In this document: positions 19,474 through 27,823 of the stretch, piece by piece
Layout of the letters: each line of letters begins with the position of its first letter
How positions within the stretch are numbered: the first letter of the stretch is position 1
NCBI GenBank assembly: GCA_020847735.1
Contig: JADLBL010000014.1
Location: 49,718-113,717 of the forward strand
DNA from: Candidatus Eisenbacteria bacterium
GTDB lineage: Bacteria; Eisenbacteria; RBG-16-71-46
Direction of reading: 5' to 3'
DNA length: 64,000 nucleotides
Notes under the pieces: model-generated
What the model was told of the DNA's origin: nothing
The model's database searches: none
Seen by the model: the letters and a program-made list of their open reading frames with translations, nothing else
Position numbers and translations under genes: made by a program

Positions 19474-19481
19474 GGCGGACG

Positions 19482-19510
19482 ACGCTAACAACGGCCATCG
19501 GGAGCGTCAA
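19482..19510 (-). promoter_or_regulatory. Leaderless-type promoter for the sugar dehydrogenase
   Basis: On the minus strand: TTGACG (19510-19505), 17-base spacer, TAGCGT (19487-19482), eight bases, ATG 19473. One of the clearest examples of this promoter class; no Shine-Dalgarno is present. The stretch 19511-19774 between this promoter and the next holds nothing else I can recognise. Confidence 0.6.
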
Positions 19511-19774
19511 TCGGCGGCGGATCAGGGGCGTCGCGTCAGGAGTCACCCGACCGCGTACCGGTCCGGGCGGAGCGAGGCGGCCGGGTGCGGCCCGTGCGAC
19601 GCCCACTTTCGCGCTTGACCGAACGCGAGCGGTCGTCCGACACTGCGGCCCGAGAGGCGTCCTGTCTTCGCCGTGCACCTGCGATCTCTGCCACCCCTTG
19701 GATGCGAAGTGGACGTGCCGTCGCTCGGGGGTGCCCCCGGTGGTCGTATCACGGGCAGTACGGGTGCCTCTTTC

Positions 19775-19803
19775 TTCTTGCCCGCGCCGACTTCCGCTAT
19801 CTT
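19775..19803 (+). promoter_or_regulatory. Promoter for the FAH-family gene
   Basis: TTCTTG (19775-19780), 17-base spacer, TATCTT (19798-19803), then nine bases to a TTG codon at 19813 that is in frame with the FAH protein. Leaderless initiation at TTG would be unusual. Confidence 0.45.
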
Positions 19804-19812
19804 TCGCGGCGC

Positions 19813-20616
19813 TTGCACCCGACCCGTTCCCACCGCCTGCTCGCGCGCTACCTTCTGGATGGCGCCACCCACTACGGTCTCGAGGACGGCCCGCGCTACC
19901 TGCGGCTGACCGGTCCGCCGTGGCTCGGAGGCGTTCCCGCGGGCCCGCTGGACGATGCGGCCCGATGCGAGCGACTCACGCCCTGTGAACCGACCAAGAT
20001 CGTGTGCGTCGGCCTGAACTATGTCGAGCACGTGCGCGAGAGCCTGACCGTCGTGCCGGGGGCGACCGAGCCGCCGAACGAGCCCCTTCTCTTCCTGAAG
20101 CCGCCGAGCAGCGCGCTTCCGCCCGGCGGGACGATCCGCTGGCCCGCCGGGGTCGAGCGGCTCGACCCCGAAGGCGAGATGGCGCTCGTGGTCGGTCGCC
20201 GGGCGAGCGCGGTGAGCGAGGCCGATGCGCTCGGGTGCGTCGCGGGGGTCACCGCGTTCAACGACGTCTCGGCCCGCAACTGGCAGAAGGGCGACGGTCA
20301 GTGGACGCGCGCCAAGGGACACGACACGTTCGCGCCGTTCGGACCGGGCATCGCGCTCGGCCTTTCGCCGCTCGACCTGGCGCTGGAGCTGCGGGTGAAC
20401 GGCGAGACCCGGCAGAAGACCCGAACTTCGGCCATGCACTTCGGACCCGCGTTCCTCGTCCACTGGATCTCGCGGCACTTCACGCTCGAGCCCGGGGACG
20501 TGATCGCCACCGGAACCCCGGCCGGCATCGCGCCGCTCTCGCCCGGCGATCGCATCGAGCTCGAGCTGGAGGGGGTCGGCGTGCTGGTCAACAGGGTGGG
20601 GGGGCGCGAAGCGTGA
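19813..20616 (+). CDS. Fumarylacetoacetate hydrolase family protein
   Basis: A 267-residue (from TTG 19813) enzyme of the FAH/2-hydroxyhepta-2,4-diene-1,7-dioate isomerase superfamily. The catalytic domain starts at KIVCVGLNYVEHVRES and includes LFLKPPSSALPPGG, the metal-binding stretch LDPEGEMALVVG, GVTAFNDVSARNWQ, WTRAKGHDTFAPFGP and GDVIATGTPAGIAPLSPGD, all diagnostic. Such proteins hydrolyse acylpyruvates or decarboxylate oxaloacetate; the substrate is open. The frame runs back to 19585, but the upstream part is low-quality sequence and contains the likely promoter, so TTG 19813 is preferred. The stop overlaps the next start. Confidence 0.85.
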   Translation: MHPTRSHRLLARYLLDGATHYGLEDGPRYLRLTGPPWLGGVPAGPLDDAARCERLTPCEPTKIVCVGLNYVEHVRESLTVVPGATEPPNEPLLFLKPPSSALPPGGTIRWPAGVERLDPEGEMALVVGRRASAVSEADALGCVAGVTAFNDVSARNWQKGDGQWTRAKGHDTFAPFGPGIALGLSPLDLALELRVNGETRQKTRTSAMHFGPAFLVHWISRHFTLEPGDVIATGTPAGIAPLSPGDRIELELEGVGVLVNRVGGREA

Positions 20617-22253
20617 GCGCCGTCGCGCTGCTGGTCGTCAACGCGCGACCGTGGCCCGCCGCGCTTCGGCCGGGCTCCGACGCGGTGCTCGTCGCGGGCG
20701 GCCGGATCGCGGCCCTCGGCCGCGCCGCCGAACTCGAGGCGCTCGCCGCCCGCTCCGGCGGGGCGCGGCGACTGGATGCGCGCGGCGCAAGCGTCACCCC
20801 CGGCTTCGCCGACGCGCACCTGCATTTCGTGCCGTGGGCCCGCGCCCGCCGGCAGGTGGACTTGAACGGCGCGCGGACGCGCGCCGAGGCGCTGGAGCGC
20901 GTGGCCGCCGCGCTGGCGGCCGACCCGGGCGCCCTGCCGCTCGTCGGGCGCGGCTGGGACGCGGCCGGCTGGGAAGCAGGACCGCATCGCGAGGCGCTCG
21001 ACCGGCTGGCGCCGGACCGGCCGGTGCTCCTGCACAGCCACGATTTCCACGCTCTGTGGGTCAACACCGAGGCGTTGCGGCGCGCCGGCGTGTCGCGCGC
21101 GACCCCGGATGCTCCGGACGCGAGGTTCGTCCGGGACGCCTGCGGCGATCCGACCGGGGTCGCGCGCGAGAACGCGGTGCGCGCCTTCACGGCGCTCGAG
21201 GACGGGGCGGGTCCGGTCGTGACGGACACGCTCCTCGACGAGGCGGCCGCGGCGCTGCACGCCGCGGGCATCACCTGCGTGCACGACTACCAGAGGAACG
21301 AAGCGGACTTCGCACGCATGCGCGCGCTGGCCGGCCGCCGGCGGCTGCGCGTCCTCCAGCACTTCGGTCCCGAGGGAATGGAAACACGGGCGGCGTCCGG
21401 ACAGTCGAGCGGCGCCGGGGACGCGTGGTTCCGCCTCGGGGGCCTCAAGCTGTTCGCCGACGGCACGCTCGGCTCGCGCACGGCCGCGCTGCTTTCGCCC
21501 TGGGACGACGTTCCGGGGACGGGCATGGAGATCCTGACACGCGAGGAGTTGCTCGCGCTGGTCGCGCGCGCGGCCGATCTGCGCTGCACCGTCGCGATCC
21601 ACGCGATCGGGGATCGCGCCGCGCGCCATGCGCTCGACGCGATCGAAGCTTCGCTCGCGCGCCTTCGCGCGCTGCCGCTGCCGCCGCGGATCGAGCACGT
21701 GCAGCTCCTCGATCCGGCGGACCACGGGCGCTTCGCGGCGCTGGGCGTCGTCGCGAGCCTGCAGCCGCAGCACTGCGTGAACGAGACCGCGGCGGCGCGC
21801 ACCGCGTGGGGCGCGCGCTGCGCGCACAGCTACCCGTGGGCGAGCCTGCTGGCGAGCGGCGCGGGCCTGGCCTTCGGCTCGGACGCCCCGGTCGAGCCGC
21901 CGCTGCCGTGGCTGGGCCTGCACGCCGCCGTGGCCCGCACCCACCCGGATGGAACGCCGCAGGGCGGGTTCTTCCCGGCCGAACGGCTGACGCTCGATCA
22001 GGCGATCGGCGCCTACACGGCCGGGGCCGCCGCGGCCGCAGGGCTCACGGGCCGGCTGGGGACGCTGGACCCGGGAGCGGAGGGCGACCTCGTGGTCTGG
22101 GATCGGGACTTGTCCGCCGCGCCGTGGGCGGGGATTCTGGCGGCCCGGCCGGTCGCCACCGTGCTGGCCGGCGAAATCGTGTATGACTCCACGCAGGCCG
22201 CGTCCGCTCCGGGTTCGCCGGGGGCCGCGGCCGGAGGACGCCCGCCCGCATGA
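20613..22253 (+). CDS. Amidohydrolase family 3 protein (YtcJ-like)
   Basis: A 546-residue metal-dependent hydrolase of the YtcJ/N-substituted-formamide-deformylase group. The metal motif HLHF follows TPGFADA near residue 70. LLHSHDFHALWVNT, FADGTLGSRTAALL, AIHAIGDRAAR, RIEHVQLLDP, LQPQHCVNE and GSDAPVEPPLPW are all family landmarks. The C-terminal TGRLGTLDPGAEGDLVVWDRD returns to the composite beta-sandwich. The substrate is unknown. GTG 20613 overlaps the FAH stop and its own stop overlaps the sigma-factor ATG, so the three genes are translationally linked. Confidence 0.88.
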   Translation: MSAVALLVVNARPWPAALRPGSDAVLVAGGRIAALGRAAELEALAARSGGARRLDARGASVTPGFADAHLHFVPWARARRQVDLNGARTRAEALERVAAALAADPGALPLVGRGWDAAGWEAGPHREALDRLAPDRPVLLHSHDFHALWVNTEALRRAGVSRATPDAPDARFVRDACGDPTGVARENAVRAFTALEDGAGPVVTDTLLDEAAAALHAAGITCVHDYQRNEADFARMRALAGRRRLRVLQHFGPEGMETRAASGQSSGAGDAWFRLGGLKLFADGTLGSRTAALLSPWDDVPGTGMEILTREELLALVARAADLRCTVAIHAIGDRAARHALDAIEASLARLRALPLPPRIEHVQLLDPADHGRFAALGVVASLQPQHCVNETAAARTAWGARCAHSYPWASLLASGAGLAFGSDAPVEPPLPWLGLHAAVARTHPDGTPQGGFFPAERLTLDQAIGAYTAGAAAAAGLTGRLGTLDPGAEGDLVVWDRDLSAAPWAGILAARPVATVLAGEIVYDSTQAASAPGSPGAAAGGRPPA

Positions 22254-22861
22254 CCCTGGCCCACGCGACCCTGCCGGACGCCGAGCTCGTCAATCTCGCG
22301 CGCGACGGCGACACGCGCGCCTTCGACGAGCTCGCGCGCCGTTATCAGGACCGGGTCTTCCGGCTGTGCTTCAAGATCCTCCGCCACGAGGACGACGCCC
22401 TCGAGGCCGCGCAGGACGCCTTTCTCTCGGCCTACAAGGGCCTGGCTCGCTTCAAGGCGGAATCCACCTTCTCGACCTGGCTCTACCGCGTCGCGACCAA
22501 CGCCGCCCTGATGAAGTACCGCAAGCGGCGCGACGGGCACGTTTCGTACGAACAGTCGCAGAGCGTCATCGAGGATCTCGAACCGATGGCGATCGCGGAC
22601 TGGTCCGAGCAGCCGCTCGACCGGCTGCTCGACGCCGAGACGCGCGAGATCCTGAGCCGCGAAATGGAGCGCCTGCCCGACAACGAGCGCGAGGTGTTCG
22701 TCCTGCGCGACATCATGGAGCAGTCGAACGAGCAGGTCTCCCGCGAGCTCGGACTTTCGATCGCGGCGGTCAAGTCGCGCCTGCATCGGGCGCGTGTCCA
22801 CCTGCGCGACCGGGTCAACCGCCACTTCCGCGACAAGCTCGCGCGCAAGCCGCGACCGTGA
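22250..22861 (+). CDS. RNA polymerase ECF-type sigma factor
   Basis: A 203-residue sigma-70 family protein of the extracytoplasmic-function type. Region 2 (about 12-95) includes FDELARRYQDRVFRLCFKIL and the promoter-opening ARFKAESTFSTWLYRVATNAA segment. Region 4 (about 140-195) has RLPDNEREVFVLRDIMEQSNEQVSRELGLSIAAVKSRLHRAR as its helix-turn-helix. No anti-sigma or zinc-binding partner is next to it; the following gene runs the other way. The ATGA overlap ties its translation to the amidohydrolase. What signal controls it cannot be seen. Confidence 0.92.
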   Translation: MTLAHATLPDAELVNLARDGDTRAFDELARRYQDRVFRLCFKILRHEDDALEAAQDAFLSAYKGLARFKAESTFSTWLYRVATNAALMKYRKRRDGHVSYEQSQSVIEDLEPMAIADWSEQPLDRLLDAETREILSREMERLPDNEREVFVLRDIMEQSNEQVSRELGLSIAAVKSRLHRARVHLRDRVNRHFRDKLARKPRP

Positions 22862-22865
22862 CGGC

Positions 22866-23693
22866 TCAGCGGCCCGCGAACCAGAACAGCAGGATGCCGG
22901 CCGCCAGCACCGTGCGGTACGCGAAGAACACGCCGAACCCGGTGCGCCGCAGCATGCCGAGCAGCAACCGGATCGCCAGCACGCCGAAGATCGCGGAGGT
23001 GACGACCCCGATCGCGAGCGTGGAGGCGGGCAGGCCCGGCGGCATCTCGCGCGCCTCGAGCAGCAGCGCGCCGAACGTGATGGGCGTCGCGAGCAGGAAC
23101 GAAAAGCGGGCGGCGGAGACGCGCGAGAGCGCCTGCACGCGGCCCGCGGTCATGGTCACCCCCGAGCGCGAGACGCCCGGAACGAGCGCGAGGCACTGCG
23201 CGAGCCCCATGCCGACGGCCTGCGCCCAGGACGGCGTACGGGTCTCGCGGCCCGGCGCGAGGAAGCGGTCGGAGAGCCACAGCAGCAGCCCGAACACGAA
23301 CAGCATCACGGCCTGCAGCGGGAGCAGGCGAAGGTGCGCTTCGGCGGCCGAGCCCAGCAGCTTGCCGACGATCGCCGCGGGGACGGTCGCGACGATCAGC
23401 TTCGCCCACAGCAGCCGCGCTTCCCGCGCCGCTTCGGGCTCGCGCGAGAAGGCCTCGCGCAGCAGGGTCATCCAGTCGCTCCAGAAGGCCACGACCAGCG
23501 CGAGCAGGGTTCCGCCGTGCAGCGCGACGTCGAACGCCAGGCCCCCGTACGGCCAGCCCAGCAGGGTCGGGATCACGTACAGATGGGCGCTGCTCGAGAC
23601 CGGCAGCAGTTCGGTGAGCCCCTGCACCGCGCCGAGCACCGCGGCCTGCAGGGGCGTGTACACGACGGGAGTGGCCACCGCGGTCGCGAGCAT
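22866..23693 (-). CDS. uppP: Undecaprenyl-diphosphatase UppP (BacA)
   Basis: A 275-residue integral membrane enzyme that dephosphorylates undecaprenyl diphosphate so the carrier can be reused in cell-wall synthesis. The conserved motifs are QGLTELLPVSSSAHL (catalytic Glu28) and LVPGVSRSGVTM (phosphate-binding Arg). Seven to eight hydrophobic helices are visible. The ATG at 23693 sits eight bases after a TAGCGT -10 box and has no Shine-Dalgarno. It is divergent from murJ, with which it shares a pathway, across only 30 bases. Confidence 0.95.
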   Translation of the reverse strand: MLATAVATPVVYTPLQAAVLGAVQGLTELLPVSSSAHLYVIPTLLGWPYGGLAFDVALHGGTLLALVVAFWSDWMTLLREAFSREPEAAREARLLWAKLIVATVPAAIVGKLLGSAAEAHLRLLPLQAVMLFVFGLLLWLSDRFLAPGRETRTPSWAQAVGMGLAQCLALVPGVSRSGVTMTAGRVQALSRVSAARFSFLLATPITFGALLLEAREMPPGLPASTLAIGVVTSAIFGVLAIRLLLGMLRRTGFGVFFAYRTVLAAGILLFWFAGR

Positions 23694-23701
23694 GGCGCGG
23701 G

Positions 23702-23730
23702 ACGCTAGCACGCGGGTCTGCGCGTGACCA
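23702..23730 (-). promoter_or_regulatory. Leaderless-type promoter for uppP
   Basis: On the minus strand: TGGTCA (23730-23725), 17-base spacer, TAGCGT (23707-23702), eight bases, ATG 23693. The -35 box lies inside the first codons of murJ (GTG 23724), so the two genes share control DNA. Confidence 0.55.
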
Positions 23731-25376
23731 GCCCGGGCGACGTGATCGACGCCTCTCCGGAGCCTCCGCCCGACACGACACGACGCGTCGCGAAGGACGC
23801 GGGACGGGTCGGAGCGGCGACGATGCTGTCGCGCCTCCTCGGGCTGGTGCGCGACCAGACGATGGCGGCGCTGTTCGGTGCGGGATTCGCGAGTGACGCC
23901 TTCAACGCCGCGTTCCGCATTCCCAACCTGCTGCGCGACCTGTTCGCCGAAGGCGCGATGTCGGCGGCCTTCATCCCGACCTTCACCGAGGCGGAGGCGA
24001 AGCGCGGCGCGAACGAAGCCTGGGTGCTCGGCCGCCAGGTGATGTCTTCCCTGCTCCTCGTGCTGCTCGCGCTGTGCGTGCTCGGCTGGGCCTTCTCGGC
24101 GCCGTTCATGGACCTGCTCGCCGGCGGCTTCGCCCGTGAGCCCGGCAAGCTGGACCTGACCGCGTGGCTGTTCCGCGTGATGCTGCCGTTCCTGCCGCTG
24201 GTGGCGATGTCGGCGGTGGCGATGGGCATGCTGAACGCGCGCGGCGTGTTCGGCGTGCCGGCGCTCGCGCCGGCGCTGCTCAACGCCGGCATGGTCGTCT
24301 TCGGGCTGGCGCTCATGCCGGCCTGCCGGGCGATCGGGCAGCCGCCGATCGTCGCCATGGCGATCGGCGTGGTGCTCGGAGCGGGGCTGCAGTTCGCCTT
24401 CCAGCTGCCGTCGCTCCGCCGGCAGGGGTTCCGCTTCGCGCTCGAGTGGCCCACCTGGCCTCCCGGCGTCCGCCGGATCGCGATGCTCATGGGCCCCGCG
24501 ACCATCGGCCTCGCCGCGACCAACGTGAACGTCATCGTCGCATCGCGCATCGCCAGCTCGTTCGTCGAAGGCACCGTCACCTGGCTCTACTGCGCGTTTC
24601 GCCTCATGCAGCTGCCGATCGGCGTCTTCGGCGTCGCGCTCGCCACGGTCAGCATGCCGGCGCTCTCCCGCGCCGCGGTGGACGGCGACCTCGGGGCGCT
24701 CAAGTCCACGCTCTCGGCCGCCACGCGGCTGGTGCTCGTGCTGACCATTCCCGCGGCGGTGCTGCTCGCGGTGCTCGCCGAGCCGACGCTCGCCGTGCTG
24801 TTCGAGCACGGGCATTTCCACGCCGCCGACACGCTGCATACCGCCGAAGCGCTCGTCTTCTATTGCCTCGGCCTGCCCGCGTTCGCCGCGATCGGCGTCT
24901 TCTCCCGCGCCTTTTACGCGCTCGGCGACACGCGCCTGCCGATGTTCGCGAGCCTCGCGGCCGTCACGGTCAACCTCGCGCTCAACCTGTTGCTCGTCGG
25001 TCCGCTTCGCTTTCTCGGCCTCGATCACCGGGGCATCGCGCTCGCCGCTTCGCTGGCGGCGTTCGCGAACCTCGCCCAGCTGGTGTACTGGCTGCGTCGC
25101 CGGATCGGCGGCTTCGGCGGCCGGCAGGTTCTCTCGACGCTGCTGCGCGTGCTGGCCGCCGCCGGCTTCGTCGGTGGCGTGCTGGCTCTGGGCATGCACG
25201 TGCTCGGCCCGCGCTGGCGGCACGGACACCTGACCGAGCTGGCGACCGTGGGTTGCGGCCTGGCGCTCGGCGCCGGGCTTCTCTGGCTGGCGCTGCGCGC
25301 CGCGCGCGTCGAGGAGCTCGCGGTGATCGAGGGCCTCGTTCGCTCGCTGCGCCGGCGATTCGCGGGCGGGCGCTGA
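23724..25376 (+). CDS. murJ: Lipid II flippase MurJ (MviN)
   Basis: A 550-residue polytopic membrane protein of the MOP superfamily that moves lipid II to the periplasmic side. The N-terminal motif GAATMLSRLLGLVRDQTMAALFG and PNLLRDLFAEGAMSAAFIP are hallmarks. About 14 hydrophobic helices follow, including NVIVASRIASSFVEGTVTWL and the PIGVFGVALATVSMPALSR motif. A 25-residue hydrophilic tail precedes helix one. GTG 23724 is the likely start. It is divergent from uppP, another lipid-carrier gene. Confidence 0.93.
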   Translation: MTSPGDVIDASPEPPPDTTRRVAKDAGRVGAATMLSRLLGLVRDQTMAALFGAGFASDAFNAAFRIPNLLRDLFAEGAMSAAFIPTFTEAEAKRGANEAWVLGRQVMSSLLLVLLALCVLGWAFSAPFMDLLAGGFAREPGKLDLTAWLFRVMLPFLPLVAMSAVAMGMLNARGVFGVPALAPALLNAGMVVFGLALMPACRAIGQPPIVAMAIGVVLGAGLQFAFQLPSLRRQGFRFALEWPTWPPGVRRIAMLMGPATIGLAATNVNVIVASRIASSFVEGTVTWLYCAFRLMQLPIGVFGVALATVSMPALSRAAVDGDLGALKSTLSAATRLVLVLTIPAAVLLAVLAEPTLAVLFEHGHFHAADTLHTAEALVFYCLGLPAFAAIGVFSRAFYALGDTRLPMFASLAAVTVNLALNLLLVGPLRFLGLDHRGIALAASLAAFANLAQLVYWLRRRIGGFGGRQVLSTLLRVLAAAGFVGGVLALGMHVLGPRWRHGHLTELATVGCGLALGAGLLWLALRAARVEELAVIEGLVRSLRRRFAGGR

Positions 25377-25377
25377 G

Positions 25378-26046
25378 ATGCCGGCCCTCCCGGGGCGTCC
25401 GGCGGGCCGGTCGTCGCCCGGCCTGCGCTCGTTGTGCTCTTTCGCGGCGGCGATGACCCGGCGGGACTTCGAGGTCGCGCGCGCGGCCGTCGCGGCGGCC
25501 CGACGCGGCGGATCTCGTCGCGTGGCGGCCGAGGAGGCCGCGCTGATGCTCACGCTTCACGCCGGGTTCCCCGCGGCGCTCGAAGCGCTTCGCGTGCTGA
25601 ACGAAGCATGGCCCGGCCGTGCGCGTGCCCGGAGGGAGGGAAGCGTCGCGGACTGGCGATCGCGCGGCGGGCGGTTGTGCCGGCAGGTCTACGGTCCGGC
25701 GTTCGCCAGGCTGGTGCCCGCCGTACGGGCGCTGCACCCGGACCTCGCGGTCTGGATGATCGAGCACGGCTACGGCCGGGTGCTCTCCCGGCGGGGGATG
25801 TCCGCGCGCGATCGCGAGCTGGTCGCCGTCGCGACGCTCGCCGCGCTCGGCTGGGAGCGTCAGCTGGTCAGTCACCTGCTCGGGGCGCTGCGGGCGGGCG
25901 GTACGGAGCGCCAGATCGCCGTCGCGCTTCGAGCGGGACTTGTGGGCGCGGAGGACGAACGGCGCGCCTCGGCACGCTCGGCCTGGCGCCGCGTGGCCGC
26001 GGCCGACCCGCGCTGGCGCGCCCGCCGGACTTCGCGGCGCGTCTGA
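25378..26046 (+). CDS. Carboxymuconolactone decarboxylase (CMD/AhpD-fold) family protein
   Basis: A 222-residue protein with two CMD-like helical segments. The N-terminal half carries EEAALMLTLHAGFPAALEALRVLNE. The C-terminal half is clearer: MIEHGYGRVLSRRGMSARDRELVAVATLAALGWERQLVSHLLGALRAGG. The redox-active CxxC of AhpD is absent, so alkyl-hydroperoxide reduction is unlikely and the activity is unknown. The ATG lies one base after the murJ stop, so it is probably co-transcribed with it. Confidence 0.7.
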   Translation: MPALPGRPAGRSSPGLRSLCSFAAAMTRRDFEVARAAVAAARRGGSRRVAAEEAALMLTLHAGFPAALEALRVLNEAWPGRARARREGSVADWRSRGGRLCRQVYGPAFARLVPAVRALHPDLAVWMIEHGYGRVLSRRGMSARDRELVAVATLAALGWERQLVSHLLGALRAGGTERQIAVALRAGLVGAEDERRASARSAWRRVAAADPRWRARRTSRRV

Positions 26047-26051
26047 CGGGC

Positions 26052-26085
26052 CGGGAGCGCGCCCAACGGCGCCGCGGCGCTCCCG
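26052..26085 (+). terminator. Terminator-like hairpin before the bacillithiol operon
   Basis: A 9-bp perfect stem CGGGAGCGC (26052-26060) with GCGCTCCCG (26077-26085) and a 16-base loop, six bases after the CMD gene. Confidence 0.5.
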
Positions 26086-26105
26086 TCGCCCGCGGCACTC
26101 CCGGC

Positions 26106-26135
26106 TGGCGGTGCATGAACGGCGCGGGCTAGGAT
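26106..26135 (+). promoter_or_regulatory. Promoter of the bacillithiol operon
   Basis: TGGCGG (26106-26111), 18-base spacer, TAGGAT (26130-26135), with nine bases to ATG 26145 of a small upstream ORF. The -35 match is weak; the -10 box fits the local consensus. Confidence 0.45.
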
Positions 26136-26144
26136 GCCCGCCTC

Positions 26145-26207
26145 ATGCCCTCGCCCTGCCGTCCCTCGGCGTCCGTCCACCGCTGTCCCGCGGAGCGCGT
26201 CCGGTGA
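26145..26207 (+). CDS. Predicted 20-residue leader peptide upstream of bshC
   Basis: A 20-codon ORF starting at the predicted 5' end of the transcript. It has Cys at positions 5 and 14 and four Pro, and begins MPSPCRP. Its TGA (26205-26207) overlaps the GTG start of bshC (26204), so its translation would feed ribosomes into bshC. The gene downstream makes a cysteine ligase, which makes the two Cys codons notable. It is too short to prove from sequence; chance occurrence in GC-rich DNA is possible. Confidence 0.35.
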   Translation: MPSPCRPSASVHRCPAERVR

Positions 26208-27823
26208 AGTCCGGCACGCTCGCCGCCCGCGCGCGGCTCGCGGGCCGTCCCGGGACGCCCACCGAACGGCTGTTCGACCCGATCACGCACGACCTGCTGA
26301 CCGGTGGGCCCGTTGCCCGTGAGCGGTTCGCGCGCGTGTGGACCGATGGTGCGGCCCTGCGCTCGCTGGCGGCGACCAAGCGCGCCCCGCTCGACCCCGC
26401 GCTCGCGCGCGACATGACGGACTACCATCGCCGCCTCGGCGCCTCGCAGGCCTCGCTCGCGAACCTCGAACGGCTCGTGCGTGGCGAGGCGGTCGCGACG
26501 GTCGCGGGCCAGCAGCCCGCGCCGCTCGGCGGCCCGCTCTATTCGCTGCACAAGACCTCCTCGGCGGTCGGCCTCGCCGCGGTCGTGCGCTCGCGCGCCG
26601 GCGTGCCGGCCGTGCCGCTGTACTGGATGCACGGCGAGGACTCCGACTTCGCCGAGATCCGGCACGTCTCGGTCAGCGACGCGGCGCTCGCGGTTCACGA
26701 CTTCGCGCTTCCCGACACGGCCCACGCCGAGGGCGGACTGGTCGGAGACATCCCGCTCGCTCCGCTCGCCGAGATCACGGCCACGGCCCTCGCGCGCTGG
26801 GAGGGACTCGCCGGTGCGGCGGACGCCGGCGCGCTCGCGCGGCGCGCGCTCGACCCGGCGCGCGATCTCGGCGAGGCGACGAGCGCGCTGCTGCTGGCGT
26901 TGTTCGCCGACCAGGGCCTGGTGGTGATCGATCCGCGGCTGCCGGCGTTTCGCGCTGCCGCCCGCGCGGTGATCGAACGCTACCTGGCGAATGCCGACGC
27001 CCTGCACGCCGCCGCGAACGCCGCCGGTGCGCGCCTGCAGGCGCTCGCCGGGCGCAGGCCGCTCGACGCCGGCGCGCTCGAGTCGTTCGTGTTCGAGATC
27101 GAGGGCGGGCGCAGGCGCAAGCTCTCGGCCGCGCAGGCGCGATCGCGCGCGGCGTCCATGACGCTCAGCCCGAGCGTGGCGCTGCGGCCGGCGGTCCAGG
27201 ACGGCGTCTTTCCCACCGTTGCGATGGCGTGCGGACCCGGCGAAATCGCCTATCTCGCCCAGCTCCGGGAAGTGTTCGAAGGCGTCGGGGTGACGCCGGC
27301 GCTGGTCGTGCCGCGATTCGGCGCGACCTGGCTGCCCCCGGAGGCCCTCGAGCTGGCGGAGGCCGCGGCCACGGAAGCCTGGGACGTCGTGGCGGGCGCC
27401 GACGCCGTGGTCGCGCGCGTCGCGCAGCAACGGGTGCCGGCCGAACTCGAGGGCGAGCTGGTGCGGGCCCGTGCGGCCGCGCTCGAAGGACTCGAACGCT
27501 TCGCCGGCTCCTCGCGCGCGCTGGATTCGAGCCTGCCGCAGATGGTCGAGTCCGCGCGCGGCAAGGTGGACTACCAGTTCGCGCGCCTTCACGAGGGCCT
27601 GATCGGAAAAGTGCGCGCCCGCCTGGATCGCGAGCATCCCGCATGGCGGCGCCTGCGCTACGTGCTGCTGCCCGGCGACCGCCTGCAGGAGCGGCGCCTC
27701 GCCACGCTCGAACCGGTGGCGCGCCGCGGCGCGGGGGTGGTCGCGGAGCTCTGCGAGGTGGCCGCCGAGCACGCCGCGCGGGCCGCCGAGGGCGTGCACG
27801 AACACTGGCTGCTGGAGGCCTGA
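26204..27823 (+). CDS. bshC: Bacillithiol biosynthesis cysteine-adding enzyme BshC
   Basis: A 539-residue cytoplasmic ligase that joins cysteine to GlcN-malate, the last step of bacillithiol synthesis. Family landmarks are VATVAGQQPAPLGGPLYSLHKTSSAVGLA near residue 100, PLYWMHGEDSDFAEIRHV (the HGED motif), LSPSVALRPAVQDGVFPTVAMACGPGEIAYLAQL, and a C-terminal coiled coil. GTG 26204 starts inside the stop of a small upstream ORF. Its own stop overlaps the bshB ATG. Length and motifs are normal. Confidence 0.92.
   Translation: MKSGTLAARARLAGRPGTPTERLFDPITHDLLTGGPVARERFARVWTDGAALRSLAATKRAPLDPALARDMTDYHRRLGASQASLANLERLVRGEAVATVAGQQPAPLGGPLYSLHKTSSAVGLAAVVRSRAGVPAVPLYWMHGEDSDFAEIRHVSVSDAALAVHDFALPDTAHAEGGLVGDIPLAPLAEITATALARWEGLAGAADAGALARRALDPARDLGEATSALLLALFADQGLVVIDPRLPAFRAAARAVIERYLANADALHAAANAAGARLQALAGRRPLDAGALESFVFEIEGGRRRKLSAAQARSRAASMTLSPSVALRPAVQDGVFPTVAMACGPGEIAYLAQLREVFEGVGVTPALVVPRFGATWLPPEALELAEAAATEAWDVVAGADAVVARVAQQRVPAELEGELVRARAAALEGLERFAGSSRALDSSLPQMVESARGKVDYQFARLHEGLIGKVRARLDREHPAWRRLRYVLLPGDRLQERRLATLEPVARRGAGVVAELCEVAAEHAARAAEGVHEHWLLEA

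Noticed and set aside
19585..19812. N-terminal part of the FAH-family frame from 19585
   Set aside because: The translation is Arg/Ser-rich and unlike the family, and it contains the likely promoter. A TTG at 19813 fits the family start better.
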